Origin: Bacteroidaceae bacterium
Lineage (GTDB): Bacteria; Bacteroidota; Bacteroidia; Bacteroidales; Bacteroidaceae
Assembly: GCA_017555845.1 (NCBI GenBank)
Contig: JAFZFO010000055.1
Span: 35,768 to 99,767, forward strand
Reading direction: 5' to 3'
Length of the DNA: 64,000 bases
Part shown: one piece after another, positions 1 to 7,132 of the stretch
Layout: each line of letters opens with the position of its first letter
Position numbering within the stretch: the first letter of the stretch is position 1
The notes under the pieces: generated by a model
Databases searched by the model: none
Seen by the model: only the letters and a program-made list of their open reading frames with translations
Told to the model about the DNA's origin: nothing
Program-made: the position numbers and the translations under genes

Positions 1-195
1 AGTGTCCTCAAGTATGATTGCAACAACAATGTCGTGATGCTTCCCAAGAACAAGCTTGCCGTTATGGAGGGCGTTGATGATCTGCTTGTGATTGACTCGG
101 GCGATGTACTCATGATATGCCGCAAGGGGCATGAGGGTGACGTGAGGCGCTTCCTGAATGATGCGAAGATGAAGATAGGAGATAAATTTGCATAA
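1..195 (+). CDS. Mannose-1-phosphate guanylyltransferase, C-terminal end (partial)
   Basis: The window opens inside this gene; 64 codons and a TAA stop remain. Seen: residues near the start read NNVVMLPKNKLAV, followed by GVDDLLVIDSGDVLMIC, the beta-strand pattern that ends bacterial GDP-mannose pyrophosphorylases. Known: the enzyme makes GDP-mannose from mannose-1-phosphate and GTP in the cytoplasm for capsule, LPS and protein O-glycans. The catalytic N-terminal nucleotidyltransferase domain lies outside the window, so the identification rests on this tail only. A strong terminator follows immediately. Confidence 0.72.
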   Translation, partial: SVLKYDCNNNVVMLPKNKLAVMEGVDDLLVIDSGDVLMICRKGHEGDVRRFLNDAKMKIGDKFA

Positions 196-200
196 GCAAA

Positions 201-228
201 AAAGAACGGCTTGGCCGTTCTTTTTTTT
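201..228. terminator. Bidirectional intrinsic terminator
   Basis: AAGAACGGC (202-210) pairs with GCCGTTCTT (214-222) around a 3-nt loop and runs into eight T residues on the plus strand, with A residues on the other side. It lies between two convergent genes and can serve both. Confidence 0.9.
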
Positions 229-233
229 GTTTG

Positions 234-980
234 TTATTCTATCGTTGCGAACTTCAGTTCAAAGTTTGCCGCCGGTGTGCCGTTTTCTTTGGTAACGCGT
301 ACAAGGTAATTGTCGGGGGCAATCTCCTTTATGCCGAATGAGAGTTCCTCATCGCGGTCGCCCTCTTTCATGTATGCCGCAACAAAATCGGTAAGGTTGT
401 GGCTGTCGATATATTCAATTGGCAGTGCATCAAGGACATGGTCAAGATAGCGTATGCTGTTCATGTGTCCGTTGCAGTCGATGTCACTGTAATGTGGTCG
501 GCGCTTGAATGTGACCTCTTCTACCGCAGTGCGATTAATTGGTGGAATGCGTGTTATAGCCAATGGCTCGTCGGGCAACATGCACTCGTTCAGACGCATG
601 CCTATATCGCCGTTCAGGTCAACGGCTGTGCGTGTCTTCAGGTCAATCATCGCAAATGTAGTAAGCATTGATGCTATTTCCTTGCCATCTTCATCCACAG
701 CCCTTATGCAGCGGTCTGTGAAGCCATGGTAAAGGTTGCGTATCCATGTGTCTATGCGGAATCTGTCGCCTCTTGCCGGTGTGTGCTCAATGTGCAGTGC
801 AAGGCGCGCAAGAACCCAACCAAGTGATGTTGTGCTGCCTATACCACGTGCGTCGACGTGACGGCCTGCACAACTGAGCATGTTGTTGCATAGTGTCGTG
901 GGGCGCAGACGGCCTTTTGCGTCGGTCAGGAATGTTTCCGCCATAAATGGGAAACTGTCTATTTTCTTATTCTCGGCCAT
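234..980 (-). CDS. Acyl-ACP thioesterase (FatA/FatB family)
   Basis: A double hot-dog thioesterase of 248 aa from the ATG at 980. It is predicted to release fatty acids from acyl carrier protein in the cytoplasm. Seen: first hot-dog domain roughly residues 5-140 (with SLGWVLARLALHIE and the TWIRNL strand), second roughly 155-245 containing YSDIDCNGHMNSIRYLDHVLD, the D-x-N-x-H-x-N-N/S motif with catalytic Asn and His typical of acyl-ACP thioesterases. The open frame extends 17 codons further to a TTG, but that codon overlaps a -7 promoter box (1029-1036), so the internal ATG was chosen. It is transcribed alone, away from the ferredoxin gene. Confidence 0.85.
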   Translation of the reverse strand: MAENKKIDSFPFMAETFLTDAKGRLRPTTLCNNMLSCAGRHVDARGIGSTTSLGWVLARLALHIEHTPARGDRFRIDTWIRNLYHGFTDRCIRAVDEDGKEIASMLTTFAMIDLKTRTAVDLNGDIGMRLNECMLPDEPLAITRIPPINRTAVEEVTFKRRPHYSDIDCNGHMNSIRYLDHVLDALPIEYIDSHNLTDFVAAYMKEGDRDEELSFGIKEIAPDNYLVRVTKENGTPAANFELKFATIE

Positions 981-1028
981 AGAACAAATACTCTTTGCGG
1001 TTGTTGATGATGTATGGTTTTGTGGTTG

Positions 1029-1036
1029 CAAAAGTA
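1029..1036 (-). promoter_or_regulatory. Bacteroidetes -7 box of the thioesterase gene
   Basis: The minus strand reads TACTTTTG, matching TAnnTTTG. It places the transcript start near 1022, giving a leader of about 40 nt before the ATG at 980. No clear -33 TTTG was found. Confidence 0.6.
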
Positions 1037-1140
1037 CTGAATATTGTCGAACAATGAAAATGTGGTAGCAGTATCAACGATTGCAATTGTAAAAATATGT
1101 TAAAAAGGCGGAGCGCTGTTCGGGTATACACAAAAAGAAC

Positions 1141-1148
1141 TATCTTCG
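1141..1148 (+). promoter_or_regulatory. Bacteroidetes -7 box of the ferredoxin gene
   Basis: TATCTTCG, a TAnnTTCG variant seen before several genes in this window, lies 34 nt before the ferredoxin ATG. The -33 element is poor. Confidence 0.6.
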
Positions 1149-1182
1149 CATCCAGATAATACAAACTTTAAATATTACAACT

Positions 1183-1350
1183 ATGGCTTACGTAATTTCA
1201 GACGACTGCGTTGCTTGCGGTACATGTATCGACGAGTGTCCTCAGGGTGCTATTTCTGAGGGTGAGAAGTATTCAATCAATCCTGAATTGTGCATCGACT
1301 GCGGTAGCTGCGCAAGTGTTTGTCCTTCTGAGGCTATCCACGAGGGTTAA
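1183..1350 (+). CDS. 2[4Fe-4S] ferredoxin
   Basis: A 55-aa bacterial-type ferredoxin carrying two [4Fe-4S] clusters, a soluble low-potential electron carrier for anaerobic oxidoreductases. Seen: two motifs, C9-x2-C12-x2-C15-x3-C19-P and C38-x2-C41-x2-C44-x3-C48-P, spaced as in clostridial-type ferredoxins, with nothing else in the protein. Start ATG 1183 follows an AT-rich leader and a -7 box. A hairpin terminator (1371-1400) follows, so it appears monocistronic. Its partner enzymes cannot be told from context, although the flavodiiron protein at 24646 is a type of enzyme that can receive such electrons. Confidence 0.95.
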   Translation: MAYVISDDCVACGTCIDECPQGAISEGEKYSINPELCIDCGSCASVCPSEAIHEG

Positions 1351-1370
1351 TTGTTGCGTTCGACAACTTT

Positions 1371-1400
1371 AAGGGGCACTTGAAAAAGCGCCCCTTCTTT
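1371..1400 (+). terminator. Terminator after ferredoxin
   Basis: AAGGGGC (1371-1377) pairs with GCCCCTT (1390-1396) around a 12-nt loop and is followed by CTTT. Confidence 0.75.
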
Positions 1401-1413
1401 ATATATTGGCAAT

Positions 1414-1509
1414 ATGAAAACTATTCTTCACGTATTGGTAAAGAGTGCCATCATTGTGGCAGTTGCAGTGGTGTGTTACTATATTTATATGGCAGCTATC
1501 GGCAAGTGA
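1414..1509 (+). CDS. Possible 31-aa single-span membrane peptide
   Basis: ATG at 1414, TGA at 1507-1509. Seen: Lys near the N terminus, then about 20 hydrophobic residues (LVKSAIIVAVAVVCYYIYM), ending AAIGK, a typical small single transmembrane helix. It lies between the ferredoxin terminator and a second strong terminator (1527-1564), so something must be transcribed between them for that second terminator to be needed on the plus strand. It has no recognisable family, and no clear promoter of its own was seen. It could be read-through or chance; the layout favours a real small gene. Confidence 0.45.
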   Translation: MKTILHVLVKSAIIVAVAVVCYYIYMAAIGK

Positions 1510-1526
1510 TATGCTGCATATGTAAA

Positions 1527-1564
1527 CAAAAGCTCCGCAATGTACACATTGCGGAGCTTTTGTT
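1527..1564. terminator. Bidirectional terminator
   Basis: AGCTCCGCAATGT (1531-1543) is the exact complement of ACATTGCGGAGCT (1546-1558), flanked by A- and T-runs. It lies between the small plus-strand ORF and the convergent TlpA-family gene. Confidence 0.88.
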
Positions 1565-1583
1565 ATATTGTTACCGGTCCGGT

Positions 1584-2660
1584 TTACTTCATCTTCTCTT
1601 CAACCAGATCCTTCATTGCCTGGCCGCGGAGGTCGCGCTGGATGATTACGCCATCGGGGCCAAAGAGGATAATCTGTGGAATGCCCTGGATACCGTAGAG
1701 CTCAGTAGCATTGTCCTTGTTGTCGCGTGGGATGTAGATCTGTGGGTAGGTAATGCCCTCCTCGGTGAGAGCGGCCTTGAACTTCTCCTCCTCGTCCCAA
1801 ACGTTTACGCCAAGAACAGTGAACTTCTCGCCGCCGAACTTGTTCTGCAACTCGATGAGGTTAGGAATCTCGCCCTTGCAAGGACCACACCAGCTTGCCC
1901 AGAAGTCAACGAGCACATACTTGCCCTTGCCTACATAGTCAGAAAGCTTTGAAGCCTTGCCGTCAACAGTGAAGCCCTCAAAGTCTGTGAACATTTTGCC
2001 TGCCTGTGTAGCTTCGGCTTTCAGATAGTTCGCGCGCAAAGTCTTGATGGCTGCCATCTCGCCTGCATATTTAACAGTTGCGATGAGCTCGTCAATATCC
2101 TTGAGAGTTGGGTAGAACTGACGTGCTGTCATTGCTGCAACGTATGCACCAAGGATGTTGTCCTTGTTCTCGTTGATAGCCTTGATGTAGAGGTTGTTGA
2201 GAGCCTCGATGTCGCCACCGATTACTGCATATACCTCCTCGCGTGATTTGCCCTCGTTCATCAACTGGTCGGCCCTTGCGTTGATTGCGTTGCTTGCCTC
2301 AACGATTGTGCTGATGGTTGCTGCCAACTTGTCGTTGTAACCGCCATTGTCGGTAACTGATGCAGGGCGTGCTGTGAAATCCACAACAGCGTTTGTTCCC
2401 GCTGCTGCCAATACAACAGCCTTTGTGCGACGGCTCTTGTCAATGTTTACTTCAAGAAGCTTCTCGCCTGAAATCTCCTTCTCGAACTTGAATGTGCCGT
2501 TCTCAACTACAAATGAGGCATAAACCTCAGCTGTGTTCTGGTCAACGAGGTATGCAGTCTTGCCGTTTGAAGCCTCGTCGGTCTTACCTGTGATAGTGTA
2601 GCTCTGAGCGCTTGCTGCAAAAGCAAGGACAGCCAAAGCTATTGTTGATAAAATTCTCAT
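1584..2660 (-). CDS. TlpA-family thiol:disulfide protein with DUF4369-like N-terminus
   Basis: A secreted, probably periplasmic thioredoxin-fold protein, 358 aa. Seen: signal peptide residues 1-19 ending ASAQS, a beta-rich DUF4369-like domain about 20-110, a helical linker about 110-220, and a thioredoxin/AhpC-TSA domain about 225-358. The active site is WASWCGPCK (Cys258, Cys261) and the cis-Pro loop is GIQGIPQ. Known: such proteins reduce or exchange disulfides in the periplasm. It stands alone with its own -7 box (2702-2709). It resembles in architecture the two intact proteins at 54012 and 55112. Confidence 0.9.
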   Translation of the reverse strand: MRILSTIALAVLAFAASAQSYTITGKTDEASNGKTAYLVDQNTAEVYASFVVENGTFKFEKEISGEKLLEVNIDKSRRTKAVVLAAAGTNAVVDFTARPASVTDNGGYNDKLAATISTIVEASNAINARADQLMNEGKSREEVYAVIGGDIEALNNLYIKAINENKDNILGAYVAAMTARQFYPTLKDIDELIATVKYAGEMAAIKTLRANYLKAEATQAGKMFTDFEGFTVDGKASKLSDYVGKGKYVLVDFWASWCGPCKGEIPNLIELQNKFGGEKFTVLGVNVWDEEEKFKAALTEEGITYPQIYIPRDNKDNATELYGIQGIPQIILFGPDGVIIQRDLRGQAMKDLVEEKMK

Positions 2661-2701
2661 ATTCGTATTTGTTAAAGGTTAATACTCTTAAAAACTATCT
2701 G

Positions 2702-2709
2702 CGAAAATA
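2702..2709 (-). promoter_or_regulatory. -7 box of the TlpA-family gene
   Basis: The minus strand reads TATTTTCG, 42 nt upstream of the ATG at 2660, in a very AT-rich region. The -33 element is not obvious. Confidence 0.5.
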
Positions 2710-2769
2710 ATTTAAATAAATTAATTAATGCCAATGTTTACATTATTTAATACAATCGGGCGGCAACAA

Positions 2770-3579
2770 TTACTCAAAAATCAGGTTTACTATTCCCAAA
2801 TGTCGTCCGTTCTTGTCCATCTGCTGCATCACCACGTCCTTGCCTTCGAAGTTCTTGTATATCAGAGGTTCTTCAAAATAGTCATGTGAGTGACCGCCAA
2901 GAATGATGTCAATGCCCGCTGTTTCTGCAGCAACGCGCTCATCGTTGTATTCGTTCTTTATTTTCCATCCCAGATGTGAGAGGCACACGATTGCATCGCA
3001 ACCTTTTGCCTTCAACTCGGCTACGCACCTCTTTGCTGCTTCAACTGGCGATGTGAATGTCACGCCCACATAGTTCTCCTGCGAAACGAGTCCTTTGGGG
3101 TCGGGGGAGAGCCCGAATACACCAATCCTCTTGCCGCCACGTTCAATGATGGTGTATGGCTTTACAAGACCTTCGCATACGGTGCCTGTAAAGTCATAGT
3201 TGGCGCATACGAAATCGAACTTCGCCATTTTTATCAGGCGTGCCAGGTTGTCAAGTCCAAAGTCAAACTCGTGGTTGCCTATTGTTCCGGCATCGTAGCC
3301 CATGGCATTCATCAATTCAATCTCGGTGCTTCCCTTGAAACTGTTGTAATAGAGTGAGCCTTGTGAAAAGTCTCCACAGTCGAACAGCAGTATGTTCTCC
3401 TTGCCTACTGAGTCGGCAATGCTCTCAATGAGCAGGGCACGGTTGAGCACTCCGGCGTTGCCGTTCTTCTCGGGTTCGATGCAACTGTGCGTGTCGTTAG
3501 TGTGCAGTATTGTTATGTGGTTCTGTGCATTTGCACCACAGCACAACAGTATGGCTAATGTGAAAAGTATCTTTTTCAT
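2770..3579 (-). CDS. 5'-nucleotidase-like metallophosphatase (N-terminal half of UshA)
   Basis: A secreted calcineurin-like metallophosphoesterase, 269 aa. Seen: signal peptide 1-18 (ending GANAQ), then metal-binding motifs in order: TNDTHSCIEP, LFDCGDFSQGS, GNHEFDFG, and GGHSHDYFE near the C terminus. These are the two-metal site of UshA/CpdB-type nucleotidases. The protein ends where UshA would continue into its substrate-specificity domain; that domain is encoded by the gene just upstream (3584-4336, 4 nt away). The two polypeptides probably work together to dephosphorylate nucleotides in the periplasm. Confidence 0.88.
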   Translation of the reverse strand: MKKILFTLAILLCCGANAQNHITILHTNDTHSCIEPEKNGNAGVLNRALLIESIADSVGKENILLFDCGDFSQGSLYYNSFKGSTEIELMNAMGYDAGTIGNHEFDFGLDNLARLIKMAKFDFVCANYDFTGTVCEGLVKPYTIIERGGKRIGVFGLSPDPKGLVSQENYVGVTFTSPVEAAKRCVAELKAKGCDAIVCLSHLGWKIKNEYNDERVAAETAGIDIILGGHSHDYFEEPLIYKNFEGKDVVMQQMDKNGRHLGIVNLIFE

Positions 3580-3583
3580 AGTA

Positions 3584-4336
3584 TCACTCTTTGACTGTTA
3601 TACGTCCGTCACATGCGGCACTGATCTTTCTGCCGTTTGCTGTCTCTTTCTTTATGTACTCCACCATCAGGTCGCGCAGGAGTAACTTTGTGACCTCAAG
3701 GTCTGTGCCTTGTGCAAGAGTAGTGAGGTTGTCATTTCCCTGTGCCAGGTAGTCGAGCGTGGCTATGCGGTATGTGGCCTGCGGTTCAATGGCCTTCCCG
3801 TTCACGGTCGCGTCCACAAGTTTACCTTCTTTGGTAATCTCCAATCGCATTCCGCTGATGGCCTCTCCACCCACTTTGGCAATCTCCTTGCAGAGCAGTG
3901 TCAGTTGCTCGCCGGTGAGGGTAAGCAGTGCAAGCCTGTTCTCGAATGTGAAAACGTTGTACACGTCGCCGAATGTAACCGTTCCTGCGGCGATGTTGCT
4001 CCTGAGACCTCCCTTGTTGGTTATGGCAATGTCAATCTTCTGCTCGCTGTGCAGCTGCGCCATCTCCATCAGCGCATCGGCTGCAAAATTCATCAATGGA
4101 CTCTCGGGGATATACTTCTCCAAAGCCACAGCCGCCTCGCCCAGCACCGGGCTCTTTATGCTGTCTACGTAGGCCTTGTTGCGTTCCAGAATGGCGCGAA
4201 CTTCGGCTGCGCCGCTCTTGTTTTCAATGGCTGTGACCTTTATGTTACCGGCTTCTATGCGCAGGGTCTGCTCCTTTTGAGTGCAACTGCAAAGAGCTGC
4301 CGCCAGCAGTGTGATTACCAGATATGAATGCTTCAT
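3584..4336 (-). CDS. 5'-nucleotidase C-terminal domain lipoprotein
   Basis: A lipoprotein of 250 aa. Seen: signal peptide with lipobox ALCSC (Cys17), then the 5_nucleotid_C domain, including NKGGLRSNIAAGTVTFGDVY and DYLAQGNDN, which in UshA bind the nucleotide base. It is first in a two-gene operon with the metallophosphatase at 2770 (4-nt gap). Known: in UshA these are one chain, catalytic domain first. Here the order is reversed and the domains are separate. The lipid anchor could tether the pair to a membrane; that is inferred. Confidence 0.88.
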   Translation of the reverse strand: MKHSYLVITLLAAALCSCTQKEQTLRIEAGNIKVTAIENKSGAAEVRAILERNKAYVDSIKSPVLGEAAVALEKYIPESPLMNFAADALMEMAQLHSEQKIDIAITNKGGLRSNIAAGTVTFGDVYNVFTFENRLALLTLTGEQLTLLCKEIAKVGGEAISGMRLEITKEGKLVDATVNGKAIEPQATYRIATLDYLAQGNDNLTTLAQGTDLEVTKLLLRDLMVEYIKKETANGRKISAACDGRITVKE

Positions 4337-4338
4337 AG

Positions 4339-4372
4339 TTTTCCGTTTTCCGTTTTAACCTTTGACCTTTAA
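4339..4372 (-). repeat. Dispersed GGTTAAAGG-type intergenic repeat, site 1
   Basis: The minus strand reads AAAGGTCAAAGGTTAAAACGG and continues with AAAACGG units. It is the same degenerate heptad-like motif as at 10285, 17141 and 18648. Here a single arm is present, immediately upstream of the 5'-nucleotidase start. Confidence 0.55.
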
Positions 4373-4437
4373 TAGTTCTCCCAAAGGTAGCTCTTGCGGT
4401 GCATAATAGCAAACAAACGCCAAAATAATGAGCAACA

Positions 4438-4469
4438 TTTGTTTAAATGCAAAAAATGTTCTATCTTTG
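4438..4469 (+). promoter_or_regulatory. rplS promoter (-33 TTTG, -7 TATCTTTG)
   Basis: TTTG at 4438-4441 and TATCTTTG at 4462-4469 are separated by 20 nt, close to the Bacteroidetes consensus. The predicted transcript start is near 4476, with an 80-nt leader before rplS. Confidence 0.8.
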
Positions 4470-4555
4470 TCCCCGCTTTCGGCGTAATCGCTGCTAAGGA
4501 AGAGTAACTTGGTATGTTGCGTTTGAATGATTGAACAATTTAACAAATCAAAAAA

Positions 4556-4906
4556 ATGGATTTAATTAAAATTGCTAAAGAAGCATTTGCTACTGATGTA
4601 AAGCGTGAGATGGAGTTCCACCCAGGTGATACTATCACAGTGGCTTACAAGATCATCGAGGGAACAAAAGAGCGTATCCAGATGTATCGTGGTGTTGTTA
4701 TCCGCATCAGCGGTCATGGTTGCGAGAAGCGTTTCACAGTACGTAAGATGTCAGGTACTGTAGGTGTTGAGCGTATCTTCCCATTGAACTCACCAGCTAT
4801 CGACAGCATCACTGTCAACAAGCGTGGTCGTGTTCGTCGTGCTAAGCTCTACTACTTGCGCGCCCTCACAGGTAAAAAGGCTCGTATCAAAGAGATTAAG
4901 GCTTGA
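4556..4906 (+). CDS. rplS: 50S ribosomal protein L19
   Basis: Structural component at the 30S-50S interface, 116 aa, the normal length for L19. Seen: [22 protein letters not shown] and [19 protein letters not shown], then [16 protein letters not shown] and the basic C-terminal [19 protein letters not shown]. It is transcribed alone from a strong promoter and followed by a hairpin terminator; it is not joined to rpsP/rimM/trmD as in many other phyla. Confidence 0.97.
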   Translation: MDLIKIAKEAFATDVKREMEFHPGDTITVAYKIIEGTKERIQMYRGVVIRISGHGCEKRFTVRKMSGTVGVERIFPLNSPAIDSITVNKRGRVRRAKLYYLRALTGKKARIKEIKA

Positions 4907-4930
4907 TAACCTTGTAAAGATCAAAATAAA

Positions 4931-4958
4931 AAAGCAGCTCAAACAGGGCTGCTTTTTT
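4931..4958 (+). terminator. rplS terminator
   Basis: AAAGCAGC (4931-4938) pairs with GCTGCTTT (4948-4955), followed by TTT. Confidence 0.85.
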
Positions 4959-5100
4959 ATGTTTATAGGGTTATTCTTCTTGCTGTTGAATTTACTATTA
5001 TGGAGCAATGTACACCATTCAAAAGGTTCATGCGTTTCCTGTCAGAAGTCCGTTTCTCGTTTTTGCCTTTAACCACACTGCGTGTGCTTGAACCCGCTTC

Positions 5101-5158
5101 TGCTCGCGTTAAAAGCTCAAGCAAGCTTGGCTTTTGCTCGCTTACTCGCGGCTTTAAC
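5101..5158. repeat. Hairpin-rich intergenic sequence
   Basis: AAAAGCTCAAGC (5111-5122) pairs with GCTTGGCTTTT (5125-5135) with one bulge. An outer pairing of GTTAAA and TTTAAC (5108 and 5153) is also possible. The units TGCTCGCGTT, TTGCTCGCTT and TTACTCGCGG form degenerate direct repeats. It overlaps the stop of the DUF2007 gene and may act as its terminator on the minus strand. Confidence 0.45.
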
Positions 5159-5387
5159 CTTCTTGTGAGTCCTTGATGAGTTCAAGTGCCTTCTCCTTGT
5201 CGGCTTCGTTCACAACGACGAGCACGCCTTTTCCGAATCCTGCATATGAGGATGTAATGGCGCCTATAGTCTCATCCATAATGGCGCAGGGGATGTCATT
5301 GGTGTCAAGCATTCCCTTGATAAGTTCGGCCTGCCAGGCTGTTCCTGTGAATACGGTAGCCAGTTTTTCCTTGTTGGCTTCAGTCAT
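5154..5387 (-). CDS. DUF2007 domain protein (putative signal-transducing protein)
   Basis: A small cytosolic protein of 77 aa. Seen: VFTGTAWQAELIKGMLDTNDIPC followed by a beta-strand GKGVLVVVNEADKEKALELI, the alpha-beta pattern of DUF2007, a PII-like ferredoxin fold family of unknown biochemical role. It is monocistronic between convergent rplS and divergent frr. Confidence 0.8.
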   Translation of the reverse strand: MTEANKEKLATVFTGTAWQAELIKGMLDTNDIPCAIMDETIGAITSSYAGFGKGVLVVVNEADKEKALELIKDSQEG

Positions 5388-5493
5388 AATTACCTCCTTT
5401 TTTAAAGATTAAACACACCGCATTGTCTGTTTGTTGGTTGCGTCTCTGCTAATATAGGCATTTGTCACAAATTAAGTAAACTTTTTTCACTCA

Positions 5494-5528
5494 TTTGCAC
5501 AAACTTCCGCTCGTTTGTGCTATATTCG
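5494..5528 (+). promoter_or_regulatory. frr-rsgA promoter
   Basis: TATATTCG at 5521-5528 is the -7 box; TTTG at 5494-5497 is 23 nt away as a possible -33. The leader to the frr ATG is about 35 nt. Confidence 0.6.
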
Positions 5529-5567
5529 CATAGAATTTTGTTAGAAAAACAATTAACACTTATAATT

Positions 5568-6128
5568 ATGATAGACGTAAAAGCTTGTTTAAGGGATGCC
5601 GAGGAGATGATGCAGATGACAATCATGCACCTCGAGGAGGAGTATTCACACATTCGTGCCGGCAAGGCAAACGTTCACTTGCTCGACTGTGTACGTGTTA
5701 GTTCATATGGTGCCGAAATGCCATTGAGCAATGTGGCAACCATCACTACCCCCGATATGCGTACCATCGCCATCAAGCCTTGGGACAAGAACATGATTGC
5801 TCCAATCGAGAAGGCAATCATTGACTCTCCTGTTGGTATCATGCCTGCAAACAACGGTGAGGTTATCATCATTGCCATCCCACCATTGACAGGCGAGCGC
5901 CGTAAGGATTTGGTAAAGCAGTGCTCACACGAGCTTGAGACTGCAAAGATCAGCATCCGTAACGCACGTCGCGACGGTATCGATGTAATGAAGAAGTCTG
6001 TTAAGGACGGTACTCCCGAGGACGTTGCAAAGGACGGCGAGGAGAGCTTGCAGAAGATTCACGATAAGTACATCAAGAAGGCCGAGGAGATTTTCGCAGC
6101 CAAGGAGAAGGAAATCATGACTGTGTAA
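5568..6128 (+). CDS. frr: Ribosome recycling factor
   Basis: Splits post-termination ribosomes with EF-G. 186 aa, the usual length. Seen: N-terminal helix with EYSHIRAGKANVHLLD, the second domain ATITTPDMRTIAIKPWDKNMIAPIEKAI, PPLTGERRKDLVKQ, and the helical C-terminal half with RNARRDGIDVMKK. The ATG at 5568 was chosen over the upstream in-frame start at 5517, which would overlap the promoter and add 17 residues absent from the family. It is followed by rsgA after 7 nt, probably as an operon. Confidence 0.97.
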   Translation: MIDVKACLRDAEEMMQMTIMHLEEEYSHIRAGKANVHLLDCVRVSSYGAEMPLSNVATITTPDMRTIAIKPWDKNMIAPIEKAIIDSPVGIMPANNGEVIIIAIPPLTGERRKDLVKQCSHELETAKISIRNARRDGIDVMKKSVKDGTPEDVAKDGEESLQKIHDKYIKKAEEIFAAKEKEIMTV

Positions 6129-6135
6129 ACAGCTG

Positions 6136-7074
6136 ATGGCAGAGCAAGGTACAGTAGTAAGGAGTTCGGGCAGTGTCTACGGGGTGCGTACAGCCACCGG
6201 AGCGCTTGTTGACTGCAGGGTAAAGGGCAATTTCCGTTTGAAGGGAATACGCAGCACCAATCCTGTGGCGGTGGGCGACATTGTCAAGTTCGATGTGCGC
6301 AGTGACGGCACTGCATATATCACAGAAATCCTTGAGCGCAAGAACTACATTGTGCGTAAGGCATCGAACCTCTCCAAACAGTCGCATATCCTTGCGGCCA
6401 ACCTCGATCTGTGCTTTCTTGTAGTGACAATAAGCCATCCTGTAACGGCAACAACCTTTATCGACCGCTTTCTGGCGGCAGCCGAGGCCTATCGTGTTCC
6501 GGTAGTACTTGTGTTCAACAAGGTCGACCTATACAACGAGGCCGAGCGTGATGAGCTTGAATATCTCACGGCCCTCTATGAGAGTATAGGCTACAAATGC
6601 CTGCACACAAGCGCAGTGGGTGGTTCAGGAGTCGAGCAGTTGAAGGCTGCAATGCAGGGCAAGGTGTCGTTGCTTGCCGGTAATTCCGGTGTGGGCAAGT
6701 CAAGTCTTGTGAATGCTGTTGCGCCTGAGATTGCGGCACGCGTGGGCGAGATCTCAAAGACTCACGATACCGGTATGCACACCACCACATATACCGAGAT
6801 GTTCGAGTTCATGCCCGGCAGCTACATTGTAGATACTCCGGGAGTCAAGGGCTTCGGAACATACGATATGGAGGTTGAGGAGATATCGCACTACTTTGTA
6901 GAGTTCTTTGAACTATCCAAGGACTGCAAATATGGCAACTGCACCCACACCCACGAACCGGGTTGTGCTGTGCTTGCCGCTCTTGAGCGTGGCGAACTGG
7001 CCCCATCGCGGTACCAATCCTATCTGAGCATGCTTGAAGATAAAGAAGAAGGAAAGTATAGAGAATCGCAGTAA
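6136..7074 (+). CDS. rsgA: Small ribosomal subunit biogenesis GTPase RsgA
   Basis: A circularly permuted GTPase that helps 30S subunit maturation; 312 aa. Seen: N-terminal OB fold (about 1-70); G4 motif NKVD (128-131) ahead of G1 GNSGVGKSS (182-190), and G3 DTPG (233-236), the permuted G4-G1-G3 order; C-terminal zinc finger with Cys264, Cys269, His271 and Cys277. It lies 7 nt after frr, pairing two ribosome-cycle genes in one transcript that ends at a strong hairpin. Confidence 0.96.
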   Translation: MAEQGTVVRSSGSVYGVRTATGALVDCRVKGNFRLKGIRSTNPVAVGDIVKFDVRSDGTAYITEILERKNYIVRKASNLSKQSHILAANLDLCFLVVTISHPVTATTFIDRFLAAAEAYRVPVVLVFNKVDLYNEAERDELEYLTALYESIGYKCLHTSAVGGSGVEQLKAAMQGKVSLLAGNSGVGKSSLVNAVAPEIAARVGEISKTHDTGMHTTTYTEMFEFMPGSYIVDTPGVKGFGTYDMEVEEISHYFVEFFELSKDCKYGNCTHTHEPGCAVLAALERGELAPSRYQSYLSMLEDKEEGKYRESQ

Positions 7075-7080
7075 ACAAAA

Positions 7081-7116
7081 TTAAAGGCTCGCCGATTGGC
7101 GAGCCTTTAATTTTAT
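7081..7116. terminator. Bidirectional terminator between rsgA and asd
   Basis: TTAAAGGCTCGCC (7081-7093) pairs perfectly with GGCGAGCCTTTAA (7098-7110), followed by TTTT. Confidence 0.9.
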
Positions 7117-7132
7117 ATATCCGAATTGAATA

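Noticed and set aside
1380-1952. 190-codon plus-strand frame opposite the TlpA-family gene
   Set aside because: Runs through two terminators and is antisense to a gene with clear signal peptide and CGPC motif.
4355-4546. 63-codon minus-strand frame ending LLKVKG
   Set aside because: Overlaps the rplS promoter; its end is just repeat site 1 read as codons.
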